Assembly (NCBI GenBank): GCA_040754815.1
Contig: JBFMBX010000011.1
Location: forward strand, 1-64,000
Length of the DNA: 64,000 bases
Source: Bellilinea sp040754815
GTDB lineage: Bacteria; Chloroflexota; Anaerolineae; Anaerolineales; Anaerolineaceae
Direction: 5' to 3'
The position numbers and the translations under genes are program-made. Within the stretch, counting starts at the first letter, position 1, and every line of letters starts with the position of its first letter. This document shows, piece by piece, positions 24,981 through 33,453 of the stretch. The notes below the pieces were generated by a model that saw only the letters and a program-made list of their open reading frames with translations, searched no databases and was not told the DNA's origin.

Positions 24981-25919
24981 ATGTTTTGCGTCATCTCGTT
25001 CATCGTTTTGTCCATTTTAGGGGTATTCAGCGCCGAAAACCGCTCGCTGGCGCGCGAAGCGCTGGATTGCGTCCTGCGCCGGGTAACCTTGCGCCCCTGC
25101 AATACCGGCTTCGACGAGAAGATGAAGGCGAAAATTCTCGGCTTCGTCATCACCCGCACCGAAACCGGCGCACGCATCCTCAACCGCTTCTTCGAACCAC
25201 TCTCGTGGATTTTTGTCCTGCTGTTTTTAGGGAGCATCTTCTTTGCCGTGCGCGGCGTGTATTTATTCTATGTCACCGGCTCGTGCAACGGCCTCAATCA
25301 GAGCGGTTTTTGCGTTTTCGACCCCACCGGCCAGTCCAATCAGATTTCCAATGTGGGCGAAAGCTGCCCGGTGGTGCTGCCGGGTGAAGACCCCGTTTCC
25401 CTCAAGGGCGTAAATCTGGATGGCTTTCCGGTTTTGAACGCAGAGGGCGAAAAAAGCATCGTTTTCATCGGCTCCTACGGCTGCGAGTACTCCCGCAAGG
25501 CCTACCCCGTGGTGCGGCGGCTGGCAGAAGAGAGCAACGCCAGTTTCACCTTCCTGTATTACCCCGTCAAAGAAAGCAGTGACTATCTGGCCAAAGTCAG
25601 TTACTGCGCTTACCGGCAGGATGCGGAAAAATACTGGTCGCTGGTGGATACCTTCTTCACCGCTGAACGCAGCGTGATTGAAGAAGAATCGTTCATCCGC
25701 ACGGCGTTAAGCAATGCCGGTTACAACGCGGATACGATCCTGTTTTGTGCCGGAGACCAGCAAACCGAATGGGCTGTCAAAAAGCAGCTTTCCGAAGTGG
25801 TCAAAACCCGTTTCTTCGGCACGCCCACCGTTTTCATCGGGGATGAGGTATTGATCGGCCCTAAACCGCCGCGCGTGTATGCCATTGCGCTGGAAGGTTT
25901 ACTTTATTGGGCGCGTTGA
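24981..25919 (+). CDS. Membrane-anchored DsbA/thioredoxin-fold protein with CxxS site
   Basis: A 312-residue protein co-transcribed with the cysteine desulfurase (start 2 nt after its stop). Residues 1-20 are hydrophobic (MFCVISFIVLSILGVFS), then a Cys-bearing basic segment (ALDCVLRRVTLRPC), and a second membrane helix at about 77-97. Residues about 140-310 form a thioredoxin fold of the DsbA type: FIGSYGCEYSRKAYP carries CEYS where thiol oxidoreductases have CxxC, and the cis-proline loop is GTPTVFIG. With only one Cys in the active site it is more likely an isomerase-like, persulfide-handling or glutathionylation-type protein than an oxidase. Further Cys (SCPVV, SYCAY, LFCAG) could form structural disulfides. 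Confidence 0.8.
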   Translation: MFCVISFIVLSILGVFSAENRSLAREALDCVLRRVTLRPCNTGFDEKMKAKILGFVITRTETGARILNRFFEPLSWIFVLLFLGSIFFAVRGVYLFYVTGSCNGLNQSGFCVFDPTGQSNQISNVGESCPVVLPGEDPVSLKGVNLDGFPVLNAEGEKSIVFIGSYGCEYSRKAYPVVRRLAEESNASFTFLYYPVKESSDYLAKVSYCAYRQDAEKYWSLVDTFFTAERSVIEEESFIRTALSNAGYNADTILFCAGDQQTEWAVKKQLSEVVKTRFFGTPTVFIGDEVLIGPKPPRVYAIALEGLLYWAR

Positions 25920-26028
25920 CAAAACATTGATATACCGCCATGATTTTCTAATGTAAAATTAACGAAATGGGTTTAGAATAAGAGGTCGTTGTTCCTAGAG
26001 CAAGTCGTTGTATGAGGGAGTAAGTCAT

Positions 26029-26334
26029 ATGCCGGTCTATACCTATCGGTGTGAAAATTGTGGAGTTCAGTTCGAACGCAATCAGAAGTTCAGCGAACCC
26101 CCGCTGGCGTGGTGTCCGGAGTGCGGTAAAAAATCGCTGCGCAAGGTTTATACGCCGGTGGGCATCGTCTTCAAGGGGTCGGGGTTCTATGCCACCGATC
26201 ACCGCTCACCTTCCGGACAAACGCGCACCTCATCCAACAATCACAGCGAAAGCAAATCCTCCGGCGAATCCGGCTCATCGTCGTCTTCTTCAGACAAAGC
26301 CGGTTCGTCAAACGGTTCAACCACCACCTCGTAA
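26029..26334 (+). CDS. FmdB-family zinc-ribbon protein
   Basis: A 101-residue protein starting MPVYTYRCENCG, the diagnostic FmdB/CxxC_CxxC_SSSS-type N-terminus. Two Cys pairs, CENC (about 8-11) and CPEC (about 29-32), should bind one zinc. The following IVFKGSGFYATD is also conserved. The last 40 residues are low-complexity Ser/Thr/Asn-rich. FmdB proteins are proposed regulators from the formamidase operon, but their function is not settled. It has a good ribosome-binding site (GAGGGAG at 26014) and ends at an intrinsic terminator. Confidence 0.9.
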   Translation: MPVYTYRCENCGVQFERNQKFSEPPLAWCPECGKKSLRKVYTPVGIVFKGSGFYATDHRSPSGQTRTSSNNHSESKSSGESGSSSSSSDKAGSSNGSTTTS

Positions 26335-26374
26335 CAGGGCAGGCACTGCCCCGGGGCGGCGAACGCCCTGATCC

Positions 26375-26400
26375 GCCCGGTCATGCCGGGCTTTTTAATT
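26375..26400 (+). terminator. Intrinsic terminator after the FmdB gene
   Basis: GCCCGG/CCGGGC stem (26375-26380 with 26386-26391), 5-nt loop TCATG, then TTTTTAATTT. Confidence 0.8.
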
Positions 26401-26509
26401 TCCTTCCCGTAAGAGAGATTTTGACACCTCCGTGATAGATTTTGAGAGAGCGGTTCATCTACGATAAGGCTGACCTTTGCCGATGGGAAAGGAATGATGA
26501 ACCATTGCC

Positions 26510-26538
26510 TTGCGGGATGAGCCCAAAACCGTTACAAT
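26510..26538 (+). promoter_or_regulatory. Promoter of the 47-residue gene
   Basis: TTGCGG (26510-26515), 17-nt spacer and TACAAT (26533-26538), just before a GGAGG and ATG. Confidence 0.45.
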
Positions 26539-26562
26539 GGGTACGGTTTGTGGAGGAAAAGC

Positions 26563-26706
26563 ATGTCGAAAGCAAGCAAGAAAAAACCAACCTCACCCCG
26601 CGAAACGCCCGAACAGCGCGCCGTGCGCCTGCAGCGGCTGGTGTTTATCATTCTCTCGGTGATGATCATTCTGGCAATGGTTTTGTCTGTGGTTGCCACG
26701 CTGTAA
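26563..26706 (+). CDS. Small single-span membrane protein
   Basis: A 47-residue protein with a positively charged head (MSKASKKKPTSPRETPEQRA) and one C-terminal hydrophobic helix of about 20 residues (LVFIILSVMIILAMVLSVVA). GGAGG at 26552-26556 and a plausible promoter support it. The layout (Lys-rich head, Pro/Thr, one helix) resembles small Chloroflexota membrane peptides of unknown role. It lies between the FmdB gene and the DUF4173 gene; no function is assigned. Confidence 0.65.
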   Translation: MSKASKKKPTSPRETPEQRAVRLQRLVFIILSVMIILAMVLSVVATL

Positions 26707-26821
26707 CCAGCGCCAACCACCGCCCTGCGCCGGATTTCCCCTCGGCAGCCGGTCAAAAAAACACCATTCAGGAATCATAAACCAGCCTGAATCAATCCTT
26801 ACCACATCGAGGAACTGACCG

Positions 26822-28396
26822 ATGCCAAAATCACACAACCTCTTCTGGCTCACCGCCTTGCTGATTGCCACCGGGGTGGATTTTCTGTTCTGGGGCAAAC
26901 CGATTGGCATTTCGTTTCCCATCTGGTCGCTGCTGGCGATCAGCGGTGCCGTGTTCCTGACCTATCGGCAGGGATCGCGCCCGGCCGGGGCAAACATCCT
27001 GCTCGCGGCAGTCATCCTTGCGCTGGCTGCTCTCGTCTTCCTGCGCGCCGAGCCGCTCACCCGCGTGCTGGCGGGTTTGCTTGTTCTCGCCGCACTGATG
27101 TTGTGGGCGGCCACCCTGCGCAGCGGCTACTGGCTGCATTACACGCTTTGGGATACCCTGCGGGCTTTTGCCGTGCTGGTTTTCGCGGCTCTTACCCGTC
27201 CGTTTTCGCTTTCCGCTCAAAACGGGGAACAGCCCTCCGAAAGGCAGTCCCCTTCTTTTTCAAAACAGGGCTGGGCGGTGTTGCGCGGCATCTTGCTGGC
27301 TTTGCCGGTGATGGGGGTGCTGGCACTCCTGCTGGCTTCTGCCGATCTGGTCTTTGCCGAACGGCTGGAATCGGTGCTGGACGCCCTGCGGCTGGACAAA
27401 CTGCCGGAAACGCTTTTCCGCCTGTTCTACGTTGGGGTACTGACGTTCATTTTTTGCGGTGTACTGCTCCATGCCGTTCTGCCTGCTCATGAGGTTAAAC
27501 CTTCTCCAAAGGAAAGCCGTTTGCTCTCGCCATTTCTCGGCTGGACGGAAAGCAGCATCATTTCAGGAAGCGTCAATGCCTTGTTCCTGTTCTTCGTGAT
27601 TCTGCAATTCCGCTACCTGTTTGGCGGGCAGGCTAACATCCACGAGGCCGGCTTTACCTATGCCGAATACGCCCGCCGCGGTTTTGGAGAACTGGTCTGG
27701 GTAGCCATCATCACCCTCTCGCTCATCTGGGCTCTGCACACCATCGGCCGGCGCGAAACCCCCGCTCGCCAGCGCGGGTTTGTCATCCTCAACGCTCTGC
27801 TGGTCGTTCAGGTGCTGGTGATTCTGGTTTCCGCATACCAGCGTTTGATGCTCTATGAACAGGCCTACGGCTTCACCCGCCTGCGAACCTATACGCATTT
27901 GTTTATCCCATGGCTGGGTTTGCTACTGCTCGCCGTGTTGGGTTTCCTTTTCAGCAATCAAATGCGGCGCATGGGGCTGGCGCTGATCCTCTTTGCCGGC
28001 GGATTTGGTTTACTGCTGGGGTTGTGGAATGTGGACGGCTGGGTAGCGCGGCAGAACATCCAGCGCGCCATGCACGGCGAAGAACTGGATGGAGATTACC
28101 TGCAAACCCTTTCTGCCGATGCCGTGCCCGACCTGATTCGGCTGGCTCAGCAGCAAGATTTACCCGCGCCCGCCCGGCAGGAAATTCTCATCGGTCTGGC
28201 CTGCCGTGCCGCCCGTTCAAACCCCCCCCAACCCGCATGGCAGTCCTTCAACCTCAGTGAAGCGCGGGCAGAACAGTGGATGAGCGATTCTTCCGCGCTG
28301 TGGTCGGCGTATCAGGTGGTCACGGATCGAGACGGATCGTACATTGAACAGGACGGCCACCGCCGCTACTGCAACACCGCAGGCGAGTGGGATTGA
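26822..28396 (+). CDS. DUF4173/DUF4153-family membrane protein
   Basis: A 524-residue integral membrane protein with about 12-13 helices. The sequence recalls the DUF4173 family: LRSGYWLHYTLWDTLRAFAV, QFRYLFGGQ, EAGFTYAEYARRGFGELVWV and RRETPARQRGFVILNALLV are the conserved blocks. The last 110 residues are soluble (NIQRAMHGEELDGDYLQTLS) and probably cytoplasmic or periplasmic. The function of the family is unknown; it is often beside regulatory genes. No partner is obvious here. Confidence 0.82.
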   Translation: MPKSHNLFWLTALLIATGVDFLFWGKPIGISFPIWSLLAISGAVFLTYRQGSRPAGANILLAAVILALAALVFLRAEPLTRVLAGLLVLAALMLWAATLRSGYWLHYTLWDTLRAFAVLVFAALTRPFSLSAQNGEQPSERQSPSFSKQGWAVLRGILLALPVMGVLALLLASADLVFAERLESVLDALRLDKLPETLFRLFYVGVLTFIFCGVLLHAVLPAHEVKPSPKESRLLSPFLGWTESSIISGSVNALFLFFVILQFRYLFGGQANIHEAGFTYAEYARRGFGELVWVAIITLSLIWALHTIGRRETPARQRGFVILNALLVVQVLVILVSAYQRLMLYEQAYGFTRLRTYTHLFIPWLGLLLLAVLGFLFSNQMRRMGLALILFAGGFGLLLGLWNVDGWVARQNIQRAMHGEELDGDYLQTLSADAVPDLIRLAQQQDLPAPARQEILIGLACRAARSNPPQPAWQSFNLSEARAEQWMSDSSALWSAYQVVTDRDGSYIEQDGHRRYCNTAGEWD

Positions 28397-28500
28397 AGGG
28401 GGGCGGTTCTTTCCCGTCGTAAATTTGTCAGTTATCTGACATTTGACCAAAAAAAGGGATGAAAATCAAGCAATTAATGGTATATTTTACGGTATAAATC

Positions 28501-28554
28501 CACCCTGCTATTCACTACAATAGAAACACATGATAGAAACACATGGGCAGGGTG
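28501..28554. repeat. Hairpin enclosing a perfect 13-bp tandem duplication, upstream of mmdA
   Basis: CACCCTGC (28501-28508) and GCAGGGTG (28547-28554) are complementary. Inside the loop the 13-mer ATAGAAACACATG occurs twice back to back (28520-28532, 28533-28545). It lies about 80 nt before the decarboxylase operon. Confidence 0.6.
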
Positions 28555-28635
28555 AACCTGTACCGTCGGGAAGCCGTTGTCTTCCCTGTTTCTGTTTTCC
28601 AACCCAATCCCTAATCCCAAAAGCGAGGATGCCTT

Positions 28636-30186
28636 ATGCCTGAAGAAGATCCCCGAATTCTTGAATTACGCGAAATGCGTCAAAAGGCGCGTCTCGCCGG
28701 CGGCGAAGAACGCATTGCCAAGCACAAAGCCAAAGGCAAATTGACCGCCCGCGAACGCATTGAGCAGCTGCTCGACCCCGGTTCTTTCCACGAAATCGGT
28801 CTCTACGCCACGCACCGCAGTGACGATCTGGGCATGACCGAAAAATACCCCGGCGATGGGGTGATTACCGGTTACGGCACGGTGGACGGGCGCACCATTT
28901 ATGTCTATGCTCAGGACTTTACCGTTATGGGTGGTTCACTGGGCGAAACCCAGGGCAAGAAGATTGCCGCCATCATGGATATGGCCGCTGCGGCCGGCGC
29001 ACCGGTGATCGGGCTGATCGACTCCGGCGGCGCGCGCATCAACGAAGGCGTGCGCAGCCTGTATGGCTACGCCCAGATCTTCCAGCGCAATGCGTGGTAT
29101 TCCGGCGTTATTCCCCAAATCAGCCTCGTGCTGGGGCCCTGCGCCGGTGGTGCGGCCTACTCCCCCGCCGTCACCGATATGATCATCATGGTCGAAAAGC
29201 AGTCCTTCATGTTCCTGACCGGCCCGGAAGTGATCAAATCCGTCACCGGTGAAGTGGTGGATACCGAAAGCCTCGGCGGCGCCGATGTGCATTTGGGCAT
29301 CAGCGGCACGGCGCACATCAAGACCCAATCCGATATAGAAGCCATTGCCATGGCGCGCCTTGTGCTCAGTTACCTGCCCTCCAACAACGTGGAAAACCCG
29401 CCCTATGTGGATACCGGCGACGACCCCAACCGCATGGACGACTCTCTCAACAGCATCGTCCCGCTCGATCCCTCCGAACCGTATAACATGCACGAGGTGA
29501 TTGAGAAAATTGTGGATGCCGGCACCTTCATCGAACTGCAGGCCCCCTTCGCCCGCAACGCCATTATTGGTCTGGCGCGCATGGGTGGTTACACGGTCGG
29601 CATTGTGGCTCAGGAACCGGCCTTCATGGCGGGTTCGATGGACATTGACTCGGCCGATAAAATTGCCCGCTTTGTGCAATTCTGCGATTCGTTCAACATT
29701 CCGCTGGTGACCTTCTGCGATTCGCCCGGCTTCCTGCCCGGCGTGGATCAGGAACACCGCGGCGTCATCCGCCACGGGGCGAAGGTGCTTTATTCCTACT
29801 CCAACGCCACCGTCCCCAAGATTCAAATCATCACCCGCAAGGCTTACGGCGGCGCCTACATCGTCATGTCCTCCAAAGTGATGGGCGCGGATATTTCCTT
29901 TGCCTGGCCGAGCGCAGAAATTGCCGTGATGGGCCCCGAAGGCGCGGCAAACATCCTTTACCGCAAACAAATTCAGGAAGCCGAAGACCCGGCTGCCGAA
30001 CGCAAGAAGATTGTGGAAGAATACCGCAAGAAATTCCTCAATCCTTATGCGGCGGCGGCAGATGGCTTTGTGGATGATGTCATCGAACCGCGTGAAACCC
30101 GTATGCGCGTGATCGCAGCCCTGACAGCCTTGCGCGAAAAAGCCGCCTCCACACCTGCCCGCAAGCACGGCAACATTCCGCTTTAG
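28636..30186 (+). CDS. mmdA: Methylmalonyl-CoA decarboxylase-type carboxyltransferase, alpha subunit
   Basis: A 516-residue biotin-dependent carboxyltransferase of the propionyl-CoA carboxylase beta/MmdA family. The N-terminus (ELREMRQKARLAGGEERIAK, then GKLTARERIEQLLDPGSF) and the two crotonase-like halves (GLIDSGGARINEGV; FCDSPGFLPG; SKVMGADISFAWPSAEIAVMGPEGA) are complete. In the neighbourhood of a membrane gamma-like subunit, a biotin carrier and a membrane beta subunit, it should transfer CO2 from (S)-methylmalonyl-CoA to biotin in a Na+-translocating decarboxylase. Glutaconyl-CoA decarboxylase would have a different, longer alpha subunit; a propionyl-CoA carboxylase would need a biotin carboxylase gene, which is absent. 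Confidence 0.9.
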   Translation: MPEEDPRILELREMRQKARLAGGEERIAKHKAKGKLTARERIEQLLDPGSFHEIGLYATHRSDDLGMTEKYPGDGVITGYGTVDGRTIYVYAQDFTVMGGSLGETQGKKIAAIMDMAAAAGAPVIGLIDSGGARINEGVRSLYGYAQIFQRNAWYSGVIPQISLVLGPCAGGAAYSPAVTDMIIMVEKQSFMFLTGPEVIKSVTGEVVDTESLGGADVHLGISGTAHIKTQSDIEAIAMARLVLSYLPSNNVENPPYVDTGDDPNRMDDSLNSIVPLDPSEPYNMHEVIEKIVDAGTFIELQAPFARNAIIGLARMGGYTVGIVAQEPAFMAGSMDIDSADKIARFVQFCDSFNIPLVTFCDSPGFLPGVDQEHRGVIRHGAKVLYSYSNATVPKIQIITRKAYGGAYIVMSSKVMGADISFAWPSAEIAVMGPEGAANILYRKQIQEAEDPAAERKKIVEEYRKKFLNPYAAAADGFVDDVIEPRETRMRVIAALTALREKAASTPARKHGNIPL

Positions 30187-30217
30187 CCGGCCAACGGATT
30201 AAAGAGGAGCGCGATCC

Positions 30218-30598
30218 ATGTCTGAGTTACTTTCGCAAGGTTTGTTAATGACCGCTATTGGGATGGGGCTGGTTTTTCTGGCACTCATCTTCCTGTGGGG
30301 GTTGATCAACCTGATTGCCCGCCTGCCTGTTGGGGTAAAAAAGGAAGAAGAAGCGGCCTCAACCGAGGAAGCCGAGGCTGCACCCCTTGCACCCGCGGCG
30401 GAAGATCAACGGCAGGCTTTACGGGCGCGCGCTGCCGCCGCAGCCGTAGCCGCCGCGCTGGCCCTGCAACGCTCGTCCATGCGCATTGCCCCGCCGGCCG
30501 GTCAAACCGTCAGCGCGTGGCAGGCGGCCCGCCGCAGCAGCCAGTTTGCCCTCCATGCTCAAATTACCTCTCGTAAAACCCGGAGTTCTGTGCGATGA
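30218..30598 (+). CDS. Na+-pumping decarboxylase small membrane subunit (OadG/MmdD-like)
   Basis: A 126-residue protein with one N-terminal helix (LLMTAIGMGLVFLALIFLWGLI) that matches the OadG-type membrane anchor GxGxVFxxLxxL. An acidic linker (KKEEEAASTEEAEA) and a long Ala-rich amphipathic stretch (ARAAAAAVAAALALQRSS) follow. Its place between the carboxyltransferase and biotin carrier genes is the usual one for the gamma/delta subunit that assembles the complex. Ala richness is above average for the family. It ends 4 nt into the biotin carrier gene. Confidence 0.8.
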   Translation: MSELLSQGLLMTAIGMGLVFLALIFLWGLINLIARLPVGVKKEEEAASTEEAEAAPLAPAAEDQRQALRARAAAAAVAAALALQRSSMRIAPPAGQTVSAWQAARRSSQFALHAQITSRKTRSSVR

Positions 30599-31050
30599 AA
30601 CTGAATGTCAAAATCAACGACCAAACTTTTGAAGTGGAAATTGCCGACCTGAACGCCCGCCCCATTCTGGCAGTGGTGGATGGCGAAACCTTTGAGGTCT
30701 ATCCCGAAGAAGCGGCTCAACCGGCCGTCCGGGCCGCAGCCGCGGCTGCACCCGCGCCGGCCGCAGTTTCCCCCGCACCTGTCGCCGCCGTCAGCCGCCC
30801 GGCTGCCCCTGCTCCCGCCGCGCCGGTCAACGCCGGTAAAGCACTCAGCGCACCGCTGCCGGGGACGGTGGTGGCCGTGCTGGTAAAAGAAGGCTCGGCG
30901 GTCAAATTTGGGCAGGAACTGCTCACCATCGAAGCCATGAAGATGAAAAACGCCATCCGCGCCACACGAGACGGCACCATCGCGGCAATTTATGTCAAAG
31001 AGGGCGATTCTGTGCGGCACGGTCAGCCATTGCTGGAATACGCCGACTGA
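30595..31050 (+). CDS. mmdC: Biotin carrier subunit of the decarboxylase
   Basis: A 151-residue biotin carrier. An N-terminal beta-rich part (KLNVKINDQTFEVEI), an Ala/Pro-rich flexible linker (residues about 45-80) and a biotinyl domain with the attachment motif EAMKMKN (Lys about residue 117). The last segment (VKEGDSVRHGQPLLEYAD) closes the barrel. It overlaps the previous gene by 4 nt, indicating coupled translation. Carboxybiotin formed here is delivered to the membrane beta subunit. Confidence 0.92.
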   Translation: MKLNVKINDQTFEVEIADLNARPILAVVDGETFEVYPEEAAQPAVRAAAAAAPAPAAVSPAPVAAVSRPAAPAPAAPVNAGKALSAPLPGTVVAVLVKEGSAVKFGQELLTIEAMKMKNAIRATRDGTIAAIYVKEGDSVRHGQPLLEYAD

Positions 31051-31064
31051 CGGAGGCGATTAAT

Positions 31065-32186
31065 ATGGACTTTAGCGAACTGCTAGTCGAAATTTCCAAA
31101 GGCATTAACGCCTTCACATGGGGCAATGCCGTGATGATTGCCGCCGGTCTGGTGCTGATCATTCTGGCAATCGTCAAAGAGTTTGAACCGGTATTGCTGC
31201 TTCCGATTGGTTTCGGTTGTATTCTGGCCAATCTGGGCATGTCCAGCGATCACGGCATGTTCAAAGCCCTGTACGATGCCGGTATTAAAACCGAGTTATT
31301 TCCTCTGCTCATCTTCATCGGTGTCGGGGCAATGATTGATTTCCGCCCGCTGCTAGCCATGCCGCGCATGGCCCTGCTGGGGGCGGCCGGTCAGTTCGGC
31401 ATTTACGCCATTCTTCTGCTGGCCATTTTGTTGGGGTTTCCGCTCAATCAGGCGGCTTCCATCGGTTCGATTGGCGCCATTGACGGGCCGACCGCCATTT
31501 TCGTCACCAGCAAGCTTTCGCCGGAAATTCTCGCGCCGGTTACGGTGGCAGCCTATTCTTACATGAGCCTCATCCCCATCATTCAGATACCGGTGATGAA
31601 ACTGCTCACCACCCGCAAGGAACGGCGCATCCGCATGGAATACGCCGCCCGCCCGGTTTCCGATACGGTGGTGATTGCCTTCCCCATCATCGTCACGGTG
31701 GTCATCAGCCTGCTGGCGCCGGATGCCGCCCCGCTGATTGCAACCCTGATGCTGGGCAACCTGCTCAAAGAAAGCGGTGTGGTGGACCGACTGAGCAAGG
31801 CCGCACAAAACGAAATCATCAACATTACCACCCTCTTTCTGGGGCTGACCATCGGCTCCACCATGACCGCCAGCAGTTTTCTGAATGTGCAAACCCTGAT
31901 GATCCTCGGTTTGGGTTTTCTGGCTTTCGTGGTGGATACGGTTGCCGGGCTGATGTTCGGTAAATTGATGGCTTTCCTGACCGGCGGCAAGATCAACCCG
32001 CTGATCGGCGCCTGCGGCATCAGTGCCTTCCCCATGGCCGGCCGTCTGGCGGCTCAGGTTGCCAAGGAAGAGGATTTTGACAACTTCATCCTCATGCACG
32101 CCATGGGTGCCAACACTGCCGGTCAGCTGGGCAGTGTGATTGCCGGCGGCCTGCTATTGGCCCTGACGCTGGGCTTTTTAGGGTAA
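31065..32186 (+). CDS. mmdB: Na+-translocating decarboxylase beta subunit
   Basis: A 373-residue membrane subunit of the OadB/MmdB/GcdB family, which decarboxylates carboxybiotin and moves Na+ outward. Family blocks include GSIGAIDGPTAIFVTSKLSP with the catalytic Asp, LTTRKERRIRM, LMLGNLLKESGVVDRLSKAA and the C-terminal NFILMHAMGANTAGQLGSV. About nine to eleven helices are predicted. The last gene of the operon, followed 18 nt later by a strong terminator. All residues around the proposed Na+ sites appear intact. Confidence 0.95.
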   Translation: MDFSELLVEISKGINAFTWGNAVMIAAGLVLIILAIVKEFEPVLLLPIGFGCILANLGMSSDHGMFKALYDAGIKTELFPLLIFIGVGAMIDFRPLLAMPRMALLGAAGQFGIYAILLLAILLGFPLNQAASIGSIGAIDGPTAIFVTSKLSPEILAPVTVAAYSYMSLIPIIQIPVMKLLTTRKERRIRMEYAARPVSDTVVIAFPIIVTVVISLLAPDAAPLIATLMLGNLLKESGVVDRLSKAAQNEIINITTLFLGLTIGSTMTASSFLNVQTLMILGLGFLAFVVDTVAGLMFGKLMAFLTGGKINPLIGACGISAFPMAGRLAAQVAKEEDFDNFILMHAMGANTAGQLGSVIAGGLLLALTLGFLG

Positions 32187-32204
32187 AAAACCGCTCATTC
32201 CCTC

Positions 32205-32238
32205 ATCCCCCGGCCATGCACCGCCGGGGGATTTTTAT
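32205..32238 (+). terminator. Intrinsic terminator of the decarboxylase operon
   Basis: A perfect 10-bp stem ATCCCCCGGC/GCCGGGGGAT (32205-32214 with 32223-32232) and 8-nt loop, followed by TTTTATT. Confidence 0.88.
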
Positions 32239-33173
32239 TCGTGGGCAATCTGATATTTAGCCATCAACTGGTCGGCCAGGTTGATGAAATCATCCAGCCG
32301 CCAGATTTTGCCGGACTTGAGGGGATATTCCCCCCGCAGGGCATTCTTCCAATCCGGCGGAATGCTGCTCAAACCGTAGGCAGCGCCTGCCAGCGCGCCG
32401 GTTACCGCGCCGGTGGTATCGGTATCTGCTCCCAGATTGATCACCTGCACCAGCGCATCCTCGAAGGACGAGGTGTTCAGCAGCCCCCAGATGGCACTTT
32501 CCAGCGTGTGACGCACCCAGCCCGTGTTGCGGAGTTCCTCGCGTTTACGGCGCGGCGCCAGTAAAACCGTGTTGTAAAACCCCTCCGAGAGTGGCACGCG
32601 TTCAAGAGCTTGCTGGTAGGCCTGCTGCGGAGATTCACCACGCACCAGAAAATAAATCATCACATTGACAAACGCACAGGCATCCAGGCAATCCCTGTGC
32701 GGGTGAGTTACCTGACTTTGCAGGCGCGATTGAGCCACCAGACGCTCCAGATCCTGCCAGCAGGTCACCGCCACCGGGTAACAGCGCATTAAAGAGCCGT
32801 TGCCGGCGTTTTGCGGGTTGGCTTGCTGCACTTCCTGCACGGCTTGCTGCCAGCCAATCCCCCGGCTGATGCGCTGCAGCACCGCCGCGGTATGAATGCC
32901 CACGTCCGGCGGGTTGCTGCGGTACCATTTGACAAAACGCTCCGCCAGATCATCGGCATCGAAATCGAAACCATGCAGCAGACTTTCGGCCAGTGCCAGC
33001 GCCATTTCGGTATCATCGGTGAAAGAACCGGCCGGCAGCCGGCCCGGACGCATGGTGCGAATCAACCGCTCAGCCGGCGCCGGGTTGCCGAACTCCAGCG
33101 GCATACCCAGCGCATCCCCCACCGCCGCCCCCACACACACACCACGAAGCCGATCACGGATCATTTCGTTCAT
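32235..33173 (-). CDS. ADP-ribosylglycohydrolase family protein
   Basis: A 312-residue protein of the DraG/ARH family, which removes ADP-ribose from proteins or small molecules using two Mg2+ ions. The metal-ligand motifs are complete: GAAVGDALGMPLEF (N-terminal), GSFTDDTEMALALAES, with the paired Asp, and the C-terminal NLGADTDTTGAVTGALAGA. All-alpha fold is expected. The ATG at 33173 follows GAGGAGGG, 13 nt away. No ADP-ribosyltransferase gene is adjacent. The protein could act on nitrogenase-independent targets, but none is known here. Confidence 0.92.
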   Translation of the reverse strand: MNEMIRDRLRGVCVGAAVGDALGMPLEFGNPAPAERLIRTMRPGRLPAGSFTDDTEMALALAESLLHGFDFDADDLAERFVKWYRSNPPDVGIHTAAVLQRISRGIGWQQAVQEVQQANPQNAGNGSLMRCYPVAVTCWQDLERLVAQSRLQSQVTHPHRDCLDACAFVNVMIYFLVRGESPQQAYQQALERVPLSEGFYNTVLLAPRRKREELRNTGWVRHTLESAIWGLLNTSSFEDALVQVINLGADTDTTGAVTGALAGAAYGLSSIPPDWKNALRGEYPLKSGKIWRLDDFINLADQLMAKYQIAHE

Positions 33174-33339
33174 CGCGTTATTAATCCCTCCTCGCCCTTC
33201 ATGATCTACCTTTATATTGTAGTATATCGAATTCTGGATGTTCGGTGTGCAAAAAAGCGAGGGGAAGAAAATTACCTGCCGGCCTTTGCTGTTACCGCCC
33301 GGCCCCTCTTAACACTTTTGTAATGCAGGTTAGGATTCC

Positions 33340-33369
33340 TTGACAATCTCAATAATTGACTTTTATACT
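33340..33369 (+). promoter_or_regulatory. Promoter of the beta-propeller protein gene
   Basis: TTGACA (33340-33345), an 18-nt spacer and TATACT (33364-33369). Confidence 0.6.
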
Positions 33370-33453
33370 AAAAAATAACGGATTCCGGGACGCGAGGGGG
33401 CAACCTGCGCGCAAAAACTCAACCAGGAGCCCATTATAAAAAGGAACTAAGTG

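Noticed and set aside
28636..32186. Oxaloacetate or glutaconyl-CoA decarboxylase
   Set aside because: The carboxyltransferase is of the propionyl-CoA/methylmalonyl-CoA type. There is no OadA-like fused subunit.
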